DNA of 64,000 nt from Arabidopsis thaliana (lineage: Eukaryota; Streptophyta; Magnoliopsida; Brassicales; Brassicaceae), in the NCBI RefSeq assembly GCF_000001735.4, contig NC_003070.9, positions 26,831,971-26,895,970 on the forward strand, written 5' to 3'. How positions within the stretch are numbered: the first letter of the stretch is position 1; the number at the start of each line of letters is the position of its first letter. A model generated the notes under the pieces. That model had not been told where the DNA came from. It searched no databases and worked only from the letters and a program-made list of their open reading frames with translations. Shown here one piece after another: positions 50,515 to 62,196 of this stretch. A program made the position numbers and the translations under genes.

Positions 50515-51848
50515 ATGGAGAATGATAAACATAATAATCCCAAGACAATATTTATACCAGATGATATAGCTGAAGGGATCTTTCACCATCTTCCAATAAA
50601 ATCACTGGCTAGATTCAAAGTCTTATCAAAAAAATGGACATCGATGATCGAATCAACCTACTTTTCCCACAAACGACTCATTCGTACAGGCTTACCAACC
50701 CCTAATATGAAATTTCTTCATATTAGTCAACACTTTACAGCGAATTTTGTTGAAGAATATTCAAACTCAATAACTTTTCTTTTGGAGACTTTTTCTAGAG
50801 ATGATCAAAACAACAGAAAAACTTGTCTTTCTTCTTCTAGTTACTACACTTTTTCTGGTGATCCAGTCGACGAATCTCAAAATAAAACTATTCAAGTATT
50901 GGGGTCTTGTGATGGATTGGTCTTGCTTCGGATCCATGACGATTTCAGGTCCATTTACTTGATCAATCCGACGACTAAAGAACACATGAAACTTTCTCCC
51001 GAATTTATGCAATGGCCATTTACTCTTAGTTACTTAACCCCCGCAATGGCCAATAAACCATGGAGACAACTTTCTCAATCAGTATTGGATTATGACATAT
51101 CTGGTTTGTCAACTTTCTTGTTCTATGGTTGATTATAGAGTTGAATTTTAACTTTCACATAGTAATATGTTATATACCTATTTATCAAAAAAAAATTTTT
51201 CGTCAAGGTGGATTAGTGAAGAGAATGCCGTCTCTTGCTGGATTTGGCAAAGATATTGTTAAAAAATCTTATAAGGTGGTTTTGATATATACAAGATATG
51301 AAATACATGATCATGAGTTCAAGGCCAAGGTCCTATCCCTTGATAATGGTGAGCAAAGAGACGTAGGGTTTTATGACATACATCATTGTATCTTCTGCGA
51401 TGAGCAAACATCAGTCTACGCCAACGGATCCCTCTTTTGGTTGACATTAAAGAAGCTTAGTCAAACATCTTACCAGCTATTAGCTATCGATCTTCACACT
51501 GAAGAATTTCGATGGATATTATTACCAGAGTGTGACACCAAATATGCTACTAATATAGAAATGTGGAATCTGAATGAACGTTTGTGCCTATCGGATGTGC
51601 TAGAAAGTTCAAATTTGGTCGTTTGGAGTTTACACCAAGAATATCCTACCGAAAAATGGGAGAAAATATATTCTATTAAGATTGACGTTATAAGAACCAA
51701 CCAATTACATGAAAAGTTTTGGATGCTTGGTCTAGCGGCTGCCTATTTTTCAAATATCAGAAATCGTCAAGATCAAGTTTCTTTTTTTAGACAAAGAACG
51801 ATTTCGTATTTGCCAACAATGATTTCTCCTTCAAATTTGATGCTTTGA
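50515..51848 (+). CDS. F-box protein with F-box-associated domain
   Basis: Starts at ATG 50515 with an F-box at residues 14-50 (IPDDIAEGIFHHLPIKSLAR, then FKVLSKKWTSMI), the SKP1-binding module of SCF ubiquitin ligases. The F-box-associated domain follows (VLGSCDGLVLLRI, IYLINPTTKEHM, FGKDIVKKSYKVVLIY). The frame ends at 51130-51132 unless an intron is removed. A GT at 51104 and an AG ending at 51207 give a 104-nt intron. They join ISG to GLVKRMPSLAGFGKD in frame, making about 409 aa. It corresponds to At1g71320 from memory. The target protein is unknown. Confidence 0.82.
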
Positions 51849-52043
51849 TGTTGTTAATTATACTTTCAATTTTTAACAATATTATATGTAAGTTAAAAAG
51901 AATATTTTTAAAAAAAAGATGTTTAGATATTTATTTATTTTAAGTATATTGTAATTTCTTTATTTGACATTATGGATTATTTTTATGTTTTATTTTCTCT
52001 TGTTTTCTTTCTTTCTGTCAATATAATACATATTTGGATATAG

Positions 52044-53199
52044 TTATGATGAATATATACAAGTTTTTGAACAAGTTTTTGCAATTTTAAAAGACATTGG
52101 AGAACGGAAAATGCAGTGATGCATTTTATGAAACAGTTCAGTAGCAGTCTTGTAACCAGCCGTGACAAGAAGCGTGGCTCTAACAAGAATGCAGAGGGAA
52201 CTTCCAAATGCCAAAGCAACATACACAACCATTAACGTAGAAAGTTTCACAGGAGCTTGCACATCCTCAGAAATAGGAGTAGCCCAAGCCATCCAGTAGT
52301 TACTTCCAATCTGTAGAAGCTGAAAGAGAATTTGCCCCAACAATATGAAAGGCACAAGAGCTCCTCCGTATGCCAGTGTGATATATTTCCAGTATACATC
52401 CAAAGCGACGCTACCTTTCGCCCTCTCTTCCTCTTGAACAAATTGTCTTTGGGGCTCCCCAGAATCTAATTTATCGTTCTTCAGATCTTGACTTTCTTGT
52501 TTCCCGTCGAAACCAATATCATCTCTCACAACACCATTTTCTTCGTCTAAAGCTGAGTTTTCAGAAACAGAACTGGCATCAGCCGACCCAACTACTGCCA
52601 GAGACTCTTGATGCGCACCTATAAGCTCCCTGAAATCTGTTCCAGAGATGAGGATATCATTATATTTTCCAGCTTGGCTGATTCTCCCATCTTTCATGAC
52701 CTGAGGCATAAGAAAATCGGTTATGGATGATTTCATATTCTCAGTGCTGTAGAAAATGATAAAAGACAGTGAACTATTCACATACCAGTGTAAGATCAGC
52801 AGAAGGTAAGAACTCAACTTGATGGGTTACATATATAACCGATTTAGAACATAAAAGCCCTCGTAGAGCTTCCTGAAAAAAGTATGAGAATGAAAATAAA
52901 TTTGATACATGATTGTTTACGGAAGGAGAAATCACAATCACACTAATGGCTAAGTAAGAAGATTGTACCTTAAAGAGATGTGACCCTGTGTGTGCATCGA
53001 CAGCACTAAAAGGATCATCAAACAGATAGATGTCCGCATCTTGGTAGAGAGCGCGTGCAATATGTATTCTTTGCTTTTGTCCACCACTCAAATTGATGCC
53101 GCGTTCTCCAATGACGGTCTGATCACCGAATGAAAGTATCTCCAGATCTTTACTCAAAGAACATGCTTCAATCACCTTATCATATCGTTCTCTATCCAT
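52044..53199 (-). CDS. Truncated ABCC (MRP) transporter fragment (NAP5-like)
   Basis: Three exons (53199-52969, 52872-52786, 52700-52044) encode 324 aa homologous to the middle of a full ABCC transporter. It holds the second half of NBD1 with signature LSGGQKQR and Walker [13 protein letters not shown], the linker [23 protein letters not shown], an acidic linker, and the first two spans of TMD2 ([15 protein letters not shown] and [17 protein letters not shown]). It has no Walker A and no TMD1. The sequence breaks off after [11 protein letters not shown], where full transporters continue. It therefore cannot be a working transporter alone. It matches At1g71330 (NAP5) from memory. It is probably a pseudogene or a gene relic. 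Confidence 0.85.
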
Positions 53200-53254
53200 A
53201 TTATATAAACAGACTTAATATCAGTCATCTGATTATTTAAACTTAAATACAAGT

Positions 53255-53455
53255 GTATTAGACCTTGTTCTAGGAGCAGGCTCATATCGTTATGTATAAA
53301 AGAAGATATCTGTGTGAGATTGTTTTCACTGTGCAGTCCGAAAAGTGTTGCCTCAGAGTCTCCTGGATCAGATTATCAGTAGCTGTATCGATAGAAGCAA
53401 TGGCTTCATCAAGAACCGGCCATACTTTGCTTTTCTTGAGAAAGACTCGTCTTAC
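53255..53455 (-). pseudogene. ABCC NBD2 fragment, out of order
   Basis: Upstream of the fragment above, the minus strand reads [19 protein letters not shown], then [20 protein letters not shown]. This is the Walker B/D-loop region of an ABCC second nucleotide-binding domain. After a frameshift it continues as SHR and, further on, [11 protein letters not shown]. In a normal ABCC gene NBD2 follows NBD1; here it precedes it. Confidence 0.75.
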
Positions 53456-53585
53456 TGTGTATCAAGGCGTCGTAGTGTGTAGTTGTCAAAAACTTGTGGA
53501 TCAGCAAAACAACATAAAGAAAGATCTTTGCCAAAAACTTCTGAGTTGGTATTACAGTCATTAAGAATGCTCGAAAAAGAAATTC

Positions 53586-55351
53586 TCACGTCCGTATTGA
53601 AAAACCTTCTTCAAGACACTCAGTTCTAAGATCTTCCATGAGACCCTGAAACATAGATGGATCGCTCGTCACAACAGCATCCACACCTAAGTGAAGCATC
53701 CTTTTCATGGGATCAGCATCATCCACAGTCCATGCATACACCTCTTTGTTTCTCCTGTTGATCAGATCGAGCAAGGTTGTAAACACATGAGCAGGTGTGT
53801 TTTTATTTGAAAACATTGAAATCGATTGCTTACCGACGGACAACTCTAACTAATTCTTCATCGATCAAGGGATGATAAACTCCCACAACCCTAGCTCCCT
53901 TCATTCTCAGCAGGCTGTTTCTCGCCCCAGTCAAAGGATCTACCATCACAATGTATCCCACCTGCCAAAATCACTAGGAAATGAGCAAGAAACTTCTCTA
54001 TCTGATCCTCACAAGACAATCCATTTCTGTTTACCATAGTATCTGGTGCTCGTCTAATTATGTCCCTAGCCAAAGTGTCGCTTTTGGCCCATACGATGCA
54101 ATTATTGCACTGCGCTCTCTCAATCTAACAACAGAGGATTGGCGATTCATGTGAGCAAAGCCAGAAATACCACCATTGAAACATCAACAATTTATCCATA
54201 CTCTTGTTTTTTCAAGTATCTATAGTAAGCTGTTCTAGCTTTGTGTACAAAGATACCAGGAAATAAATGATTAAGCAACGCTATTAAGGAATCAAAACAT
54301 GTTTATAAATCTCGAGCACATTGTACTAAAGCTTTACAAGTACAAGAGCTAACAAAAACATAGTACTTACAATAGAAAGGATGTCTTGTGCTAACCCCTT
54401 TTCATACATTGGCGGTCCAACTTTGGCATCAAGGATCACTTTCCGGACTGAATTCGATATCAACTAGATGATTCAAGATCAAAACTAGCTTCAGCCACTT
54501 GTTACTAAGCAGAAATTACAAAGCAAAGCAATGACAAGATAGTAATTAAAAAAACAGGCATTACCGCTAAAGCCTCTTCAAGAGTAGGAATCCTACTACT
54601 TCCCAAGGTTCCTTTAACAATCTCCGAGACATCGAGTTCCTTGATCTGCAAAAAGATCATCAAAAGGTTTATGAAAAATGGATGCAAAAAAGCATATCCC
54701 AAAAGCTGGTAAAGAGAGAGAGGGAGAGATGAGACCTGTTTCATACTCAGATCTCCAACTTGAACAGAAGAGTTACGAGCAATACGCTGCAGATCCCTGA
54801 CTGTGCGTGTGATCAGAAGATGAATAAGAAGAACACCGATGAGAATCCAAACACAGAAACATTAGAAGAAGATGATACAACAAGGATCAGAGTCTGTAAC
54901 CTGTTGTGAAGAGCGAATAAAACACCATCGGAGGAACGAGAAACATCGACTTCAATGCAATCAACTCGAGAACGTATAGCGAAACTGTAAGCGTCCATCT
55001 ACGATTGAGAAGAGTCCAAGAGATTAAGGTTTAAAAAGGTTAGTAGCAAGAGTGTGAAGAAGAAGAGATCGAGAGTGTACGTACAGTGTTTGGGAAAGCG
55101 AGGGTGGAATCGCCGCCGTGAGCACAGACAAGTGGAGGATGGTGAAGCCAATCGCACTTTTGCGCGACAATCTGACGAATTCGTCGGAGCTTGAAATGGA
55201 AGTAGAGAGGAGGGAAGATAGCTAAGAAAATCACAGCGAAGAGAATCGTTCTCTTGAAATTTCTCGAATACAATGGGCTGAAGAAACGACGGCGACGAGT
55301 TCCTCCGCCGTCGAATGGCCGTCTTCTGTGCCGCCATTCAAAAATCGCCAT
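53586..55351 (-). CDS. GDPD4: Glycerophosphodiester phosphodiesterase GDPD4
   Basis: Eight exons (55351-55085, 54998-54901, 54796-54736, 54645-54565, 54463-54371, 54124-54035, 53961-53834, 53754-53586) encode 328 aa. After an Arg-rich N-terminus a membrane anchor spans residues 35-53. The GDPD TIM-barrel then shows the catalytic His in CAHGGDST (His78), the metal-binding CIEVDV, and LHN where most members have HD. The enzyme hydrolyses glycerophosphodiesters to glycerol-3-phosphate and alcohol in phospholipid turnover. The AHGG and LHN variants depart from the usual AHRG and HD, so activity may be altered. It corresponds to At1g71340 from memory. A retroposon sits 83 bp upstream of the start codon. 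Confidence 0.92.
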
Positions 55352-55433
55352 TAGCTGAACAAGACAAAGGTTGTTTTTGGAGCTAAAGACGACGTTTACT
55401 GCAATCTTGGAAAAAAAAGAAGTTCACCAATCA

Positions 55434-55446
55434 CCATCAAACTATA
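55434..55446. repeat. Target-site duplication, left copy
   Basis: CCATCAAACTATA, identical to 56383-56395. Confidence 0.85.
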
Positions 55447-56382
55447 TATTTTTTTTTTTTTGTCACAACTGTTTTATTATTTATATTACAAAGCCTTTTA
55501 ACAAGCCATATTTTACAAAGCCATATAACAGGCCATAAACGGACAAAAGCCCAAAGACCACCTTCTGAAGAAGAGAAAGCTAATGTGCTAATAAGTCAAA
55601 GCCCACATGGCACTAGAGACACGGTAAAGAGGACACGTGGAAACAGAAAATGATGAGTTGCAGAATGTCGCAGGTGGAGAATCATAACCACAAAAAACTT
55701 AAGTTCACCGGAATTGCTGTAAACGCCAAATCGGAAGCAGCTACAAATCCGATGAGACAATTGACAAATCTTCTGTGACAATGACTGTAAAATTTAAAAC
55801 CTTCAAGAAAGAAATAGCTCACAAACTATCGACTTCGACTTCTGCCATTTAAAGGAAAAACAACATAAACCCAAACGATTCAACAAGCATCGGCAACAAG
55901 AAAGACAAACAACAGCTCTAATTTCATCAAAATCAAACAAAAGACACTAAATTAAACTTCAATCCGTAACTAAAAATTTGATCTTTTAAAATGAAAACTC
56001 AATAAGCTTGAAGAACAAATTAAGCCCCTTAAAGAAGGGAGGATCGAAAAATTACAAATTTAGATCGAAATGAAGAGAAAGAGAAATCAAAACCAATTAA
56101 AACCGAAGCAAAATAGAATCGAACAAGGTTGAAAGGCAAAAACTAAATTTGAAGAACGAAGCCGACCAACGGTGCTAAAGAAACCACCGATGTCGGAGAA
56201 AAGCTAGCCGACGTTGCTAAAGGAGCTAACGACGCCAGAAGGAAGCCAACCAACACCACTAAAAAAGCTGGCTATTGTCGGAGCCAAGTTTGAGCATCAG
56301 AAACTTCCTCTCTCTAAAAGATCTAGAGAGAGAAGAGAGAGAAAGTCCTTTTATTTTCTCAACTGCACAAAAGAGAGAAAGT
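55447..56382 (-). mobile_element. Retroposon with poly(A) tail, Sadhu-like
   Basis: The element is bounded by the 13-bp direct repeat CCATCAAACTATA at 55434-55446 and 56383-56395, a target-site duplication. Next to the left copy is a run of 13 T (55449-55461), the poly(A) tail of an element lying on the minus strand. The body is 0.94 kb with no long ORF, CT-rich at its 5' end and with a repeated GCCGACGTTGCTAAAGG-type segment. Size, tail, target duplication and lack of coding capacity fit the Arabidopsis Sadhu family of non-autonomous retroposons (family known from memory); the family assignment is inference. Confidence 0.7.
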
Positions 56383-56395
56383 CCATCAAACTATA
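56383..56395. repeat. Target-site duplication, right copy
   Basis: CCATCAAACTATA, identical to 55434-55446. Confidence 0.85.
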
Positions 56396-56554
56396 AATTA
56401 TTTTCTTTAATTTTTTTGTTATATTAAAAAAAAAACTAATAACAAAACAATTTTATTCTCATTTGTTCCACATCTCTAGAGTCACAGAGTGTACGTATCA
56501 AATAAAATTAGAAGATTAAAACACACAAAAAAAAAATGAAATAGAAAAAACCAT

Positions 56555-59239
56555 TCACTTTCTAGTCTTATCAAGAACTTCGATGTATCTCTTTGGAACT
56601 CCATAGTGTTCCACCATATATCTCGCAAGGTTATCAATCACACCTCCTTGAATCAGAACCTCGTACCCTTTCTTACCTGAAAGCAAACACACAAAACAAT
56701 CAATCATCTCTCAAATAGTTAATTCACTTACACAGCTGAACAAAACAAAAAGGATAGATTTTAAACGTACCTGGAAGTTCTCCAACTGAAGTACTGCAAG
56801 CAAACTTCTTCTGCAGTTCTGATCCAAACGAGTCTGGGTCTATCAAGAACGTCTCCATCCCTGTGACCTTGGTCACTTTTTTGTTACCTTGTCTTCGTTC
56901 TGTCATTATCTGAACCGGCTTTACAGCTCCTTTACGAACCACGGGTTCACCGCCTCCTCTCATCACTACGTGATTAGGCTGCATTCTACCTACAAATGTC
57001 GACCCAACATCCTTTTTGTGGATCTCTGACGGATATGCCGATCCCTTTTTGATAGCTCCTTTGAACAATGCATCACATAGTATCGGATCCAACACCACCA
57101 TTGATTTGTTTGTTGGCTTTACTAGATTTTCCTTCTCAATGTATTTGAACACAACGTCAGTGGCTTCAGAAGCTGTGTACAGATTTCCTTTGTCTTCCCC
57201 AACTGATGCAAATATTGCACTATTGTGTATGCTTGATTTATAGACCTCTATAATTTCAAGCCCTTTCTCTGACTGAGCTTGCGCCGTGGAGCGCTCTCCA
57301 GGAGACTCGGAGACTTCCGCTTTCTTTTTCTCTGGCTTGAAGGATTTGTAATCTGGGTGGCTGCGGTTGACTGAAATCAATACTATCTCCTTCTTATGCT
57401 TGTCTTCCTTAACAGATATCTGCGCATATATTTCAAAGATTGTGACAGAGTGCAGTTGCCAGTCAAGACACCAGAGTAAATCTACTAGCAATTATGAGTA
57501 TATCAGGGTAAATGTATACCAATGTGTTACATACATACTTTTAAGGAGATACAGCTTACAACACTTGATACTAATAGTTTCCTATATTGATAAACCAGTT
57601 GGGTTTTGCAGTTAAACATCTACGAACAACATCTACTAAAATATAAAATCAAGCCAAAAAAAGTATCATAAGACAAGGGAAATTCGTATGAAAACTGACC
57701 ATTCCACCAGACGCTTTAGATTGCAGCCACTTTGACAACTTTTTATGGGAAGACTTCTTAATGTCAAGTGTGAGACCAGAAGGCCTACAAGGTAATACAT
57801 GATTTGCCCTGCACCACTCACAGAAAAATATATGTCAGTCAAACGTGGAAAGGAGAAAGAAAATGGTTTAAGGTGTCTTGCTTGTTATTGACAAAGTCAA
57901 GAGTAACACAGAATAGAGCTTCAGAGCGTAATAAAACAACCTAATCATAGTCAAATACCAGAATATAGGTGGCTTTCAAAGTAAGTCAAGTATCTGAATG
58001 CGGTTCTTACCATAGAGTGCTTCCTGGGATGGGAAGGTCTTTCTCCTTTAGTGTTGTATGCAATGCTTGCAAAAGACATTGGTCAAGAAGGGTATCTACC
58101 TCCTCAGGGGAGAGAGTAATCTGCTTGTCGGTATTAGTTTCAGTAGCACATACATCATCTACCAAGTATAGCTCATTCATGCTCCCAACGACATGTACTT
58201 CAGCATCATTCTTAGCATCCGCAGCCGATGTTGAAGCTGTTTCCAGAGCAGATTCATCTTCTTCATTTCCGGTGCTTGCAGAAGTGTCTAAAATATCTTC
58301 ACCTGAACCAGGAGCAAGGTACGATGGGTCCTCCATGACCACATCCTCCATAAACCCCGCATTTGGAACATAATGCCCCTCAGCTGATTCCCTAAGAAAC
58401 ACAAATTCAGTATGTAAGAGACAGAGTTCCTCCACAGATGTAAAATATAAAAAAACTTTTGCCAGCATCTCATGTACCATAGGAAGTCACGGTAATAATG
58501 AGTTATCCTTAAAGCCTTCCCACGTAAACCTGCTTTACGAGCTTCTTCACTACTCATTGTGGTACACCCAACCTTCATAAACATCATGTAACTCAATACG
58601 CAAACTTTACATTCATTAAGAAGATTCATCAGTTAACAAGACATAAAAAGCTTACCGCAATAGGTGCTAGATTTCCAGGAACTTTGACAGCCCATATTTC
58701 TCCAGCAGAGAAAGAAGGATAGCCTTGGGGAGGGATCAAAATACCTGGGAACATCAAATCTGCACCGCCTATAATATAACGTGAAACCTCACCTCCTTTC
58801 AACATAAAGGAAGGTAACATTTCAGGAGCCTCCCACAGAGCAAAAACTGTGGGGAAAATCTCAGTTCCTCTTCCATCGATATCGAAAAACATGGGACATC
58901 CACCTTCAATACTATAAACAATAACTCGATTCTGAAACTTGGAAAGTGTAATCTCGACCTAGACAAAACAATCAATGCCAGAAGTAAGCCAATACTCGAT
59001 GCAATCTAATCTAGAATCAATCAGATTACACAACAAGAAGAAAGACCTAGTAATCTATGGAGAAAACAACGATGCCAAAAATTGAGGGAAAAGAGAAATC
59101 AAACCTTGGGAGGAAGAATTGCGTCGAGGAGTTCATCGGTAAGAAGGGGAAGCCTATTTCGGACGGTGCGACGGAGTTTTTTCCGGTCAGCGCCGGAGAG
59201 ACGCTGGTGAGACTTAGCCTCCACCGCCTTCTTAAACAT
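56555..59239 (-). CDS. eIF2D (ligatin-type) translation factor, PUA-SUI1 protein
   Basis: Seven exons (59239-59105, 58958-58656, 58572-58478, 58391-58011, 57808-57700, 57419-56771, 56676-56555) encode 597 aa. The domain order is that of eIF2D: an N-terminal pre-PUA/PUA module (IEGGCPMFFDIDGRGTEIFP, then the PUA-like GADLMFPGILIPPQGYPSF), an acidic linker, a winged-helix/SWIB-like middle, and a C-terminal SUI1 domain (VTGMETFLIDPDSFGSELQ, GYEVLIQGGVIDNLARYMVE). In other eukaryotes eIF2D places initiator tRNA without GTP or recycles 40S subunits. The plant gene is At1g71350 from memory. The last exon supplies the conserved SUI1 end. Confidence 0.9.
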
Positions 59240-59525
59240 TATGTTCGCTTGTAGTCGTCCCTTTACCACTGCGGGACTCGAACCAAAACCAGACTAGTGT
59301 CGTCTCTCTCTTAAACCTTTTTGTTTTTGCTTTCGGTTATTTTTCTAAGCCTGCCACGTGTCTCTTGCATTGTAATTTCTAATTTCATCAAACCGGTTCA
59401 CCAAAACCAGTCTAGAATTGTAAGATGATGAAACCTCCAGGCTTTGGGATGGGCTTAAAAATAAACAAGATATGGCCCATATACTGCTATTAATAACCCA
59501 TGAATTAATTTGATTGATTGTACTA

Positions 59526-59535
59526 TCCCACATCG
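59526..59535 (+). promoter_or_regulatory. snRNA upstream sequence element (USE)
   Basis: TCCCACATCG, the plant U-snRNA promoter element. Its 3' end is 33 bp from the TATA box, the spacing reported for Pol II-type (not U6/Pol III) snRNA promoters. Confidence 0.85.
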
Positions 59536-59568
59536 GCTCATTTCTTGAGAACAGTGAGTAAACTTTAG

Positions 59569-59576
59569 TATAAATA
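59569..59576 (+). promoter_or_regulatory. TATA box of the U5 snRNA gene
   Basis: TATAAATA, about 31 bp before the predicted RNA start. Confidence 0.8.
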
Positions 59577-59599
59577 AAGATCGAGAGCTTGCCTTCAAG

Positions 59600-59730
59600 A
59601 GTCACGGAGCTGTGCAGTGAAGACAAAGCGAACTGTTCTTTCGCCTTTTACTAAAGAATACCGTGTCTTCTCTGTTCTTAGCGGCATACGCCTATTTTTG
59701 GAAAGGTTTATTAACCATTAATAAACCTCC
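59600..59730 (+). ncRNA. U5 spliceosomal snRNA gene
   Basis: The invariant U5 loop 1 CGCCTTTTAC is at 59642-59651, closed by TCTTT/AAAGA. It lies on a longer stem in which CAGTGAAGACA (from 59616) pairs with TGTCTTCTCTG (59664-59674) with one mismatch. The Sm site ATTTTTG is at 59694-59700. A terminal hairpin AGGTTTATTA/TAATAAACCT follows at 59704-59728. With the USE and TATA upstream, all diagnostic U5 parts are in the right order. U5 holds the two exons together in the catalytic spliceosome. The ends are estimated from TATA spacing and the last hairpin, accurate to a few bases. The gene lies between the eIF2D start and the SUN4 stop. Confidence 0.9.
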
Positions 59731-60243
59731 ATCAATCTTCAGTTTATAAATGATTATAGCTAACTTTATTTCTCTCTAGTATAAAGCTCAGTTTTATGCT
59801 GAAGTTACGTTGACAAATAACCCCACTTTGGATGAACTATGAAGAGTAGGAGATGACATGTGAGAGATTGGTATAAGAGGTTGATTGGATTCGAATTTTA
59901 AAACTATCTTTGCTCTGTGGCAATGACGAAGCTAGGGTTAATTATTGAAAGAAAATGTTTATAATTATTTTGGTCATAAGAAAATGTTTTCTGTGAATAA
60001 TAGTTTTGTTTGTAAATCAACTTTCTGCAATGAAAACTCTTTCTACGTATAAGCTTTGATTTGATAAGAGTTTTTTCCATTGAACCGGACAAAACTCTTG
60101 TATTTGAAACCTCATAGGCACATCATAACTTATCTAGGTAACTTCTATAGTTTTATTGGGTATAAAGAAGACTCAGCTAACTCTACAGTAAGAAAAAAAC
60201 TAGAAAACAAAAAGAAAGACCAAAACTGAGAACTCTTCTCTCA

Positions 60244-62196
60244 TCAAAGTGACAAAATGAACATAACGAATGTGGAGCTTATCAATAACAGAAGCCAAGC
60301 CAAGCCACCTTGCTTCTCTGCTCGAACTATCCCCATACCAAAAACCACGGCTACAACTGCTATAGTCCCAAACCCGACACAGATTGTGAACACAACCACA
60401 CCTTTCTTCTCCATCCACTCCAGTCTTTCCAACACTTGCTCTAACCTCTCCTTCACTTTCTCTTTCTCATTCTCAGCCTTCTCAAGCTCTGTCTCCACTC
60501 TCATCCGCCACTTTCTCATCTCCATCGCCTCTTTCTTCGTATTCTCTTCCCTCTCCTTCATTCCTTCTACCTCTAGTCTCATAGTCTCCACCTCCTTCTC
60601 TCTCTTGCTCGCCTCCAGGTCCATCTCCTTGAATATCATCCCGTATTTCAAGCTCCGTTCCTCCAAGTAACTCTCAAGAACTGATAAGCTCACGTCCAGC
60701 GACCTTATCTTCTGCATCAGTATCTTCAAGACAGTGTCCCCCGGCATTCTGCTTCCTGGTTGATGTTTTATCTCTTCCACCGGATCTGGCAGCTTTCTTT
60801 TCTCAAGTGATACTTCATCTTTCACAACCGCATTCTCTGGTGAGGCTTCTTGTTCCTTCTCCTTCTGTTTACTCTTGTCTTCATCGCTTTCGAAGGACTC
60901 TTTTGCTTGCATTGTCTTCTTCTCTTTCTGCTCAGTGTCTCCTTCTTGGAGTTTCAATATGTTCTTGTCTTGGATAGATATCAAATCCTCCAGCATTCGC
61001 TCCACAGCGTCCACTCCATAGACTTCTAGTAAACTCAAGGTGCAGTAGAATTCTGAACCGTAATGGCTTAGCAAGTTTAGCTTTAGATATCTCACCCATT
61101 TGGGATCTGCAAATGTAAAGTTCTGCTCGTGCTTCATGTTTAAAGCCGTGAAATTCCCTAGATGAACCCACGTATCAGTTGGGTAAACCAAGGTCCCCAA
61201 AATCTCAAAATCCTTCAGATTGGAAGAGTAATGCTCGAAATTTGCAATCTTGATTGTGTTCACCAACGTTTCTTCTGAAAGTTCTATGACAACGAACTTC
61301 CCTTCAGTAGAACACGGGTTTCGGAGATACTTGTCTTTGTCCCGGCATATGATGCTTGAAGCTCCTTTTGCTTCCTTGTTAGAAGATAAGACCTTTGCAC
61401 CTTTTGAAGCAGCTGCATAATTGTACTCTTTCCCACCAGGCTCCATCCTATGAATAACGCCAGTTACTTGGCCTGACAAAGATTTGTCTCTAGAATTGGA
61501 CGCTCTGCTCTTGAACTCATCAAGGCCAAGCGGAACAGCACGAGATAGCTGATCAAGCTTTGAACCAGTGGTCTCTGTATCATTCCCTGGAACTGTGTTA
61601 TTATTTATCTCACTTTGCTTCATAGGCACGTTGTCTTTGCTTTCTGTAACATTTCCTACGATAACGATTGTGTTATCGACTTCTAATTGCTTCAAGATGG
61701 TTTCTGAGCCTTTACTTTCTCCGGCTGCAGCTATATCAACATCCGAACTCAATCCAGGATTAGAATGAACAGAGGTAGACTCTAGTGATGTTGCATCAAC
61801 AGACTCAGCTGTCTCATCTGCCCTTTCATCATCCGGTTCACCTTTTTCAACTGAATCCACTAAAGATCTACCTGCAAATGCCCAAGAGTAAGCCTTAGAT
61901 ACACTTAAGATATGGTCTATACATCTTCATGATTGTCATATCTCTAAGAGCGTATATTACTTAAGTTCAGTTCTCTAACCATATTCTAATAACTGTTTTG
62001 CATTCTGTCCAAATAAGGAACTCAAAAAGTTACCTTTGTCACCATCAACATGACTGATCCACAATGTAGATAAGAAGACAAGCCCCCATATGAGAAAAAC
62101 CAAAGACAATGAAACTTTGTAGAAGCGATTCCTTCCATTAGAAGTAGTCTCAGAAACTCTTCTTCTAACCAGAAGAGCTCTCCGTGATCTTTGCAT
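60244..62196 (-). CDS. SUN4: Mid-SUN domain membrane protein (SUN4)
   Basis: Two exons (62196-62034, 61871-60244) encode 596 aa. The layout is that of the plant mid-SUN class. An N-terminal membrane span lies near residues 27-47 ([20 protein letters not shown]). An acidic region follows, then a SUN domain at about 204-341 ([20 protein letters not shown], ending [15 protein letters not shown]). A Lys/Glu-rich coiled coil lies at about 450-535, and two closely spaced spans occupy about 543-565 and 575-596. These proteins sit in the ER and nuclear envelope and help nuclear shape and seed development. Arabidopsis SUN4 is At1g71360 from memory. A GT donor near 62483 suggests an additional intron in the 5' leader. 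Confidence 0.92.

Noticed and set aside
59262-59290. tRNA B-box-like GGTTCGAGTCCCGC on the minus strand
   Set aside because: The flanking bases do not form a T-arm stem and no cloverleaf could be built; it lies in the eIF2D leader.
60257-60670. 137-codon plus-strand ORF, Ser/Thr-rich
   Set aside because: It is the antisense of the SUN4 coiled-coil and membrane spans; the low-complexity composition follows from that.
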